From NCBI GenBank assembly GCA_963717695.1, contig CAVQWR010000003.1:434001-498000 (forward strand): a stretch of DNA of 64,000 bases, read 5' to 3'. Below, piece after piece: positions 58,126-64,000 of the stretch (positions are counted from its first letter, which is position 1; the number at the start of each line of letters is the position of its first letter). Below the pieces are notes generated by a model. It ran no database searches and was not told where the DNA came from. It saw only the letters and a list, made by a program, of their open reading frames with translations. This DNA comes from CAIWHR01 sp963717695 (GTDB taxonomy: Bacteria; Pseudomonadota; Gammaproteobacteria; Burkholderiales; Casimicrobiaceae). The translations under genes and the position numbers were made by a program.

Positions 58126-59487
58126 CTAGCCGCGCAGCTGACGGTTGATGTCCTCGACGTCCTTCTCGTCCAGCGTCCCGACCGCGGCCTTCAACCGCAG
58201 GATGCCGGTGAGATAGTTGAAGTAGGCCTGCGCGAGGTCGCGCCGCGTCGAGTAGACGTTCTGCTGCACCTGCAGCACGTCGAGGAACGTGCGGACACCG
58301 ACTTCCTGACCCAGCACGTTGGACTGATAGGCCGATTCCGCCGACACCAGCGCCTGCTCGAACGCCTTCACCGATGCGACCGCGCTGGTGACGCCGGTGA
58401 ATCCGGTCTGCGCGAGCGTGAACGCCGAGCGCTTCGCGAACTCGAGGTCCTGCCGGGCCTTGTCCTGCAGCGAATACGCCTGGCGCACCTTGGAGTCGAC
58501 GAATCCGCCCTGATAGATCGGTATCGTCGCCTGGACGCCGATGATCCCCGTCGTCGACCAGTTGGAGACGCCGAAGTTGACCGCGGCGCCGCCGTAGTTG
58601 TTCCAGCCGTAGCTCGCGACGAGATCGAGTGTCGGATAGTGGCCCGCCTTGGCGAAGTCGATCTGAAGTGTTGCGATGTCGTAGTTCTTCTGCGCGACGC
58701 GGACGTTGAGATTGTCGATCAGCGAGCGGTCGACCCAGTAGTCGAGGCGGTTCGGTTCCGGTGCGACGGGAACGAGTCCCGGGCCGAGTTTCTTGAGGTC
58801 CTTCGGGAACCGGCCGATGATCGCGCGGAGCGCCGTCACCTTGTTGTCGTAATCGGCCTGCGTCTGGATTTCCTGCGCGACGATGTTGTCGTACTTCGCC
58901 TGCGCCTCGTTGGTGTCGGTGATCGTCGCGACGCCGACCTCGAAGTTCCGCTTCGCCTGGGCGAGCGCCTCGGACACGGCCTTCTTCTGGCTCTGCGCGA
59001 GCTCGATGTTGTACTGCGCCAGCAGCACGTCGAAATACGCGACGGCGACGCGCACGATGAGGTCCTGCTTCGCGAGGTCGAGCACGTAGTTCGACTGCGC
59101 GACCTGCTCCTTCGACTGGTCGTACGCAACGAGATTCTGGTAGCGGAACAGTGGCTGCGATGCGGAGGCGAGCGCGTTGTTCTGGCTGTAGCGATTCGTG
59201 ATGTCCTGCTTGGGATCGGTATTGATAGACGCCTGGTAGCGCTGCGCCGACGCCTCGCCCGTCACCTGGACGTTCGGCAGCAGGCCGGCGCGCGCCTGCG
59301 GCACGAGCTCCTGCGTGGCCTCCCAGTTCGCCTGCGCCGACGCGAGCGCCGGGTCGTTGCGCACGGCGTCGCGGTAGATCTGCAGCAGATCCTCGGCGAG
59401 CGCGGCGCAAGGCGAGAGCGCGAACACCAGGGCGGCCGGCATCATCACGGCAAGGAGGCGCCGCTTCATCGTCGATTTCTGCTTCAT
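58126..59487 (-). CDS. tolC: TolC-family outer-membrane efflux channel
   Basis: Outer-membrane trimeric channel for efflux or type I secretion. About 453 residues with signal peptide RRLLAVMMPAALVFALSPCA cleaved near ALA-EDLLQIY. The two repeated halves are visible: NDPALASAQANWEATQELVP and RVAQKNYDIATLQIDFAKAG, with FEVGVATITDTNEAQAKYDN and VLGQEVGVRTFLDVLQVQQN the conserved repeat motifs. Intact. Met 59487 is preferred; Met 59469 or 59514 are alternatives. It is downstream of pcm and the RND pair, which may use it as exit duct. Confidence 0.94.
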   Translation of the reverse strand: MKQKSTMKRRLLAVMMPAALVFALSPCAALAEDLLQIYRDAVRNDPALASAQANWEATQELVPQARAGLLPNVQVTGEASAQRYQASINTDPKQDITNRYSQNNALASASQPLFRYQNLVAYDQSKEQVAQSNYVLDLAKQDLIVRVAVAYFDVLLAQYNIELAQSQKKAVSEALAQAKRNFEVGVATITDTNEAQAKYDNIVAQEIQTQADYDNKVTALRAIIGRFPKDLKKLGPGLVPVAPEPNRLDYWVDRSLIDNLNVRVAQKNYDIATLQIDFAKAGHYPTLDLVASYGWNNYGGAAVNFGVSNWSTTGIIGVQATIPIYQGGFVDSKVRQAYSLQDKARQDLEFAKRSAFTLAQTGFTGVTSAVASVKAFEQALVSAESAYQSNVLGQEVGVRTFLDVLQVQQNVYSTRRDLAQAYFNYLTGILRLKAAVGTLDEKDVEDINRQLRG

Positions 59488-59624
59488 CCGTTCACCACTC
59501 TTGTTGAGGAGCATGCGTTGATCGCGCGTGGGTCCGTCGACCGCGCACGTGCATCGCGCCGATTCGATCCCCGTCCCGCGGATTTTGGTTCCACCGATGC
59601 GCCGGGTCGACTGTTCCCGGGCGC

Positions 59625-60275
59625 TCAAAACTCGAAACGTGCCGGCGTCGCCGCGTTGCGCAGCGGGTCGATCACCGTCTCGAAAAGGTCCTCCGACGTC
59701 ACGTCTCCCGGCGCCACCCAGCGCACGAGCTGCGCGGTCATCACCGGTCGCTCGCCGACGATGGCGAAGAGGCGTCCGCCCGGCTTCAGCTGAGCGATGA
59801 ATTCGCCCGGCAGCAGCGGCGTCGATCCGGTGAGCACGATGGCGTCGTACTTCGCATCGCCCCACCCGCGGGCGCCGTCGCCGACGACGAGCTCCGCGCC
59901 GGCGATGCCCGCGCGCGTCAGCTTCACCCGCGCCTCCTGCGACAGCCGGGGCACGATCTCGACGCTCGTCACGTGCGCGCCCTGGCTCGCGATGAGTGCG
60001 GTGAGATAGCCGCTGCCGGTGCCGATCTCGAGGACACGCTCGCCCTGCTTGACATCGAGCTCCTGCAGCACCCGCGCCTCGAGCTTCGGCGTCCACATCT
60101 TCTCGCCGTCGCCGAGCGGAATCTCGAGGTCGGCGAACGCGAGCGCGGCGTAGCCGGCCGGCACGAAATCCTCGCGGCGCACCGAGAACAGGAGGTCGAG
60201 CACGTCCTGATCGAGCACCTCCCACGTCCGGATCTGCTGCTCGACCATGTTGAAGCGCGCCTGCTCGATGTCCAT
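59625..60275 (-). CDS. pcm: protein-L-isoaspartate O-methyltransferase
   Basis: Repairs isoaspartyl residues using S-adenosylmethionine. 216 residues: MDIEQARFNMVEQQIRTWEV, VLDLLFSVRREDFVPAGYAA, the SAM motif RVLEIGTGSGYLTALIASQG, and GGRLFAIVGERPVMTAQLVR. Intact. A 9-base-pair stem-loop (60305-60326) lies in its leader, with a GATAAT-type -10 at 60352-60357 on the minus strand. Located between the RND permease and tolC, a common neighbourhood in this class. Confidence 0.95.
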   Translation of the reverse strand: MDIEQARFNMVEQQIRTWEVLDQDVLDLLFSVRREDFVPAGYAALAFADLEIPLGDGEKMWTPKLEARVLQELDVKQGERVLEIGTGSGYLTALIASQGAHVTSVEIVPRLSQEARVKLTRAGIAGAELVVGDGARGWGDAKYDAIVLTGSTPLLPGEFIAQLKPGGRLFAIVGERPVMTAQLVRWVAPGDVTSEDLFETVIDPLRNAATPARFEF

Positions 60276-60394
60276 GACTTTTGCCCGATCCGACGGCCGG
60301 CCCGGCGCCGATCCCTCGATCGGCGCGCCCGGTGTCGCTGCTTCGCGCAACATTATCTCACGATCGATGCCGGCCACGATTCGCTGCACGGCGC

Positions 60395-63300
60395 TCAATC
60401 GGCCTCGCCGGGGAGCCCGTGCGCCGTTCCGGCATGCGTGGCCTCGGCGGCGTGCGCGGCATCGCGCGCCGCGTGGCGCGCCTTGCGCCATTCGGCGAAC
60501 CGGTCGAGATACGTATAGAGGACCGGGACCACGACCAGCGTGAGCAGCGTCGACGTGATGACGCCGCCGATGATGGCGCGACCCATCGGCGCCTGCGTCT
60601 CGCCGCCCTCGCCCAGCCCGAGCGCCAGCGGCATCATGCCCGCCGATCATCGCGGCGGTCGTCATCATGATCGGCCGCAGCCGCACCTGGCCCGCCTGCA
60701 GCAGCGCGTCGTGCAGGCTCGCGCCGCCGCGGCGCGCTCGATTGGCGAAGTCGACCAGCAGGATGCCGTTCTTGGTCACGAGGCCCATCAGCATGATGAA
60801 GCCGATCATCGAGAACAGGTTGAGCGTCGTGCCCGTGAGGAGCAGCGCGAGGAACACGCCGATCAGCGAGAACGGCAGCGACACCATGATCGCGATCGGC
60901 TGCGTGAAGCTCGCGAACTGCGACGCGAGGATCAGGTAGATGAAGATCACCGCGAGCCCGAGCGCCGCCAGCGCCGCCTGGAACGATTCCTGCCTGTCCT
61001 TCGCCTGTCCGCCGACGTCGAAGCGGTAACCGGGCGGGAGCTTGAACTCTTTCATCGATCTTCTGCCACGTCGGAGTTCACGTCGCCGGAAGGGCGCCCT
61101 TCGGCGTTCGCGTACAGCGCGACGCGACGCTGCAGCTCCTGCCGCTTGATGATCTGCGGGCTGGTCGACTCGACGATGTCGGCGACCTGCCGCAGCGGCA
61201 CCATCCGCGCCTCGCCGTCGGGACCCTTCTTGCTGGTCGTGAGGTACAGGTTGCCGATGTCCGACGAAAGCTGGCGGCTGTCCTTCGGCGAGCTGCACGT
61301 TGACCTCGTAGTTGTTGCCGTCGGGTGCCAGCCAGTAGCTGACCGTGTCGCCGGCGAGCAGCGGCCGCGTCGTCGCGCCGACCTGCTGCACGGTGATGCC
61401 GAGGTCGGCGGCGGCGTCGTTGTTGAGGCGGATCGACAGCGCCGGATTCGTTGGCCTTCTCCGAGATCTCGAGGTCCGCGATGCCGGGGATCTTCGCGAC
61501 CTTGTCCGCGAACTCGCCGATCAGCTTCGTCATCGTTTCCGGATCTGGTCCGAGCAGGTTCACCCAGACGGGACGGTCGTAGCCGAACGCGGGCTCGATG
61601 CCGGGAATGGGCTTCAGTGCGGTGCGGATCGACTGCTCGAATTCCTTCTGCGAGCGGTCGCGCTTGCCGCGGTCGACGAGCTTCAGGTTGACGCGCGCGT
61701 AGTTGCGGCCGTCCTCGGTTCCGATGGTCGTCATCGTCAGCGCGATCTCGGGAAAGGCCTTCAGCACCGCCTCGACCTGCTGCACCTTGGCGTCGGTGTA
61801 CTCGAGACTCGAGCCGACCGGCGTGTTGAGGCGAAGGGACAGGAAGCTCTGGTCGGTGTCCGGCACGAATTCGGTGCCCACCAGCGGCAGCACGAGGAAG
61901 CTGCCGAAGAACGAGGCCAGCGCGATGGCGATGCACGCTCTTGCGATGGCGCGAGCGCCCACTCGAGGATGCGGCCGTAGATCGCGTGCAGCCACTCGAT
62001 GCCGCGCTCGACGCGGTCCATGAAGCGGCCGAGCCAGGGCGCCTGCTTGAAGCGCGAGCCCGGCGGGTCGTGCCAGACCGACGACAGCATCGGGTCGAGC
62101 GTGAAGCTGCACGAACAGCGACACCAGCACGGCCACCGCGACGGTGAGCGCCGAACTGGAAGAAGAACCGGCCGATGATGCCGCTCATGAACGCGATCGG
62201 GACGAACACCGCGACGATCGCGAACGTCGTCGCCATCACGGCGAGGCCGATCTCGTCGGTGCCTCCTGCGCCGCCGCCACGTGGCCCTTGCCCATGCCGA
62301 GGTGGCGCACGATGTTCTCGCGCACGACGATCGCATCGTCGATGAGGAGGCCGATGCACAGCGACAGCGCCATCAGCGTCAGGAAGTTGAGCGTGAACCC
62401 GAACGCGTAGATCGCGATGAACGTCGCGATCACGGCGATCGGCAGCGTGAGGCCGGTGATGATCGTGCTGCGCCAGCTGTGCAGGAACAGGAACACGATC
62501 AGCACCGTGAGCAGCGCGCCCTCGATGATCGTCTGCTTGACGCGGTTGACGCTCGCCTCGACGTCGTCTGCGCCGCGACTGGACGATGCGCAGCTCGACG
62601 TCGGAGCGGCAGGCGCGGCTTCAGCGCGGCGACGGCCTCCTTGACGCCGCGGCCGGTGTCGACGATGTTGCGCGTCCTGCGCCTTCTGCAGGTCGAGCGT
62701 GATCGCCGGCCGGCCGTTGATGCGCGAGATCGAGTCCTGGTCCTTCTCGCCGTCGATGACGTCGGCGACCTGCGACAGGTAGATCGGCGCGCCGCCCTGC
62801 TGCGCGACGATGATGCGGCCGAACTGCGCCGGATCCTTGATCTTGCCTTCGACCCGGACGATGGCGTCGTTCTGACGCCGCGCGTGATGCGGCCGGCCGG
62901 CACGTCCTGGTTGGCCGCGCGGATCGCGTTCGATGACCTGGTCGACGCTGATGCCGAGCGCGGTCAGCGCCGTGCGGCTTGATCTGCACGAGGATCTGCC
63001 GCGTCACGCGCCCGTTCACGTCGATGCTGCGCCACACCCGGCACGTTCTCCAGCGCCTTGACGATCGTCTGGTCGGTGAGCGACGTGAGGTCGCGCAGGC
63101 TCGCCGTCGGCGACATCACGGCAAGCGACACGACCGGCTGCTGGTTCTCCTGGTCCGACGCGGAGCACGAGCGGATCCTTGACGTCGCGCGGGAATCCCG
63201 GCCGGATCACGCGCAATCTTGTCGCGCACGTCCTGCATCGCCCGGTTCATGTCGGTCGACATGCGGAACTCGGCGAACACGTCGCTGCGCCCGTCGACGA

Positions 63301-63549
63301 GTTCGAGCGGATCATCGAAACGCCGGATACCGTGTTGATCGCGTACTCGATCGGCTTGGTGACGTCGGTCTCGACGACTTCGGGCGACGCGCCCGGATAG
63401 CGCGTCCGCACGAGCACGTACGGCAGGCTCACGTCCGGCATCTGCTCGACGCGCAGCCGGTTGTAGGCGAAGATGCCGAGCACCGCGATGCCGACCATGA
63501 CCATGGTGGCGAAGACCGGATTGTTGATCGAGACGCGGGTGATCCACAT
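60395..63549 (-). CDS. RND (HAE1-type) efflux permease, about ten frameshifts
   Basis: Proton-driven inner-membrane multidrug pump. It starts MWITRVSINNPVFATMVMVG, then PDVSLPYVLVRTRYPGASPE; later intact pieces include LMALSLCIGLLIDDAIVVRE, SVLIVFLFLHSWRSTIITG-type segments, QPIAIMVSLPFSLIGVFLAL, MGLVTKNGILLVDFANRARR and the end ITSTLLTLVVVPVLYTYLDR. Topology is that of a 12-helix RND protein of about 1040 residues. Shifts are scattered from 60640 to 63290, and net length does not fit codons. Conserved residues are preserved between breaks, so errors are more likely than decay. Adaptor gene lies 50 bases upstream. Confidence 0.9.
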
Positions 63550-63599
63550 GGCAGTGTTCCTGATTCAGGCAGTGCGTTGACGGGACTCGCCGCCCGGGG

Positions 63600-64000
63600 T
63601 CATGCCGGCTGGTCCGGCGTCGCCGATGCCGCCTTGACCAGCGCCGGCGCGCCCTCCTTCAGGTTGTCGAACTTGCTGCCGAGCACGGCAGGTCCGCCGG
63701 GCAGCGTGGTCTTGAGCTCGACCCGTCCCGCGTCGTCGTCGCGCCGTCCGAGCACCACGTCTCTTGCGCACGAGCTTGCCGCCCGTCGATCGTCCACACG
63801 TAGGACTGCCCCGCCTCGGTCCGGATCGCGGTGGCCGGCAGCGTCGGCGACGGGCGCCTGCGCCGCGAGCGCGATCGCGGCCCGTCGCGAACATGCCGCC
63901 GCGCAAGACGCTCCCGCTGATTCGGAATGCCGACATAGACGAGGAACGCGCGGGTTCCGGGCTCGGTCGACGGGTTGATGCGCTCGATCTGTCCGGCGAA
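63600..64000 (-). CDS. RND periplasmic adaptor (membrane fusion protein), C-terminal part only, frameshifted
   Basis: The C-terminal ~135 residues of an RND adaptor that links the permease to TolC. Across frames: FAGQIERINPSTEPGTRAFL, VYVGIPNQRE, then GGMFATG, ATAIRTEAGQSYVWTIDGGK and LKTTLPGGPAVLGSKFDNLK. The INPSTEPGTR and RGGMFATG motifs are typical of MFP C-terminal domains. Two or more shifts occur near 63770-63900. The rest lies beyond 64000. It precedes the permease by 50 bases. Confidence 0.85.
   Translation of the reverse strand, partial: RRTDRAHQPVDRARNPRVPRLCRHSESAGASCAAACSRRAAIALAAQAPVADAAGHRDPDRGGAVLRVDDRRAASSCARDVVLGRRDDDAGRVELKTTLPGGPAVLGSKFDNLKEGAPALVKAASATPDQPA

Overview
The window is a high-G+C, gene-dense piece of a betaproteobacterial chromosome. 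The evidence is the gene order ponA / pilMNOPQ / aroK-aroB / gltBD / hemE / priA, the engB-cytochrome c4 pair, the pcm / tolC / waaA block, a class I PHA synthase and a MerR-type LiuR regulator. I cannot name a genus. There are no tRNA or rRNA genes, insertion sequences, prophage or CRISPR arrays that I can recognise.

Layout. (1) 1-13150, all on the minus strand: an extended liu operon for leucine/isovalerate breakdown. It runs from the liuR regulator through a thioesterase, isovaleryl-CoA dehydrogenase, thiolase, a second acyl-CoA dehydrogenase, liuB, liuC and liuD. Less expected genes sit among these: a sulfotransferase, two LysE-type exporters, a GST, an HCCA-isomerase-like protein, DUF1272 and DUF4126. 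(2) 13328-20856: an MBL-fold hydrolase, PHA synthase phaC, a glycine-zipper envelope protein, a FecR/DUF6600 secreted protein and a GDSL autotransporter esterase. (3) 20935-27244, minus strand: SDR, dsbA, a SPOR protein, argS and priA. (4) 27245-27654: an AT-rich intergenic region with DnaA-box-like repeats. (5) 27655-35815, minus strand: hemE, a Kdo hydroxylase and gltD/gltB. (6) 36124-37485: a large lipoprotein. (7) 37580-44474, minus strand: aroB, aroK and the type IV pilus operon pilMNOPQ, with divergent ponA and a partner of unknown function. (8) 47574-58118: hemB, engB, cytochrome c4, the dTDP-rhamnose genes rfbABCD, a UDP-glucuronate-epimerase-like gene, glycosyltransferases, waaC and waaA. 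(9) 58126-64000, minus strand: tolC, pcm and an RND efflux permease with its adaptor, the last cut by the window end.

How the genes work together. LiuR probably governs leucine catabolism to acetyl-CoA and acetoacetate, which can feed thiolase and PHA metabolism. The right half is mostly cell-envelope work: pilus assembly, peptidoglycan, rhamnose precursors, LPS inner core (waaC, waaA, Kdo hydroxylase), and disulfide and efflux functions.

Sequence quality. Many genes that must be functional (phaC, pilM-pilQ, ponA, gltB, aroB, rfbD, the RND permease) are interrupted by single-base shifts while the protein stays well conserved on both sides. I read most of these as sequencing or assembly errors rather than gene decay. 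They concentrate at 12-16, 19, 39-44 and 60-64 kb; the genes between are largely intact. Coordinates of such genes span the whole locus.
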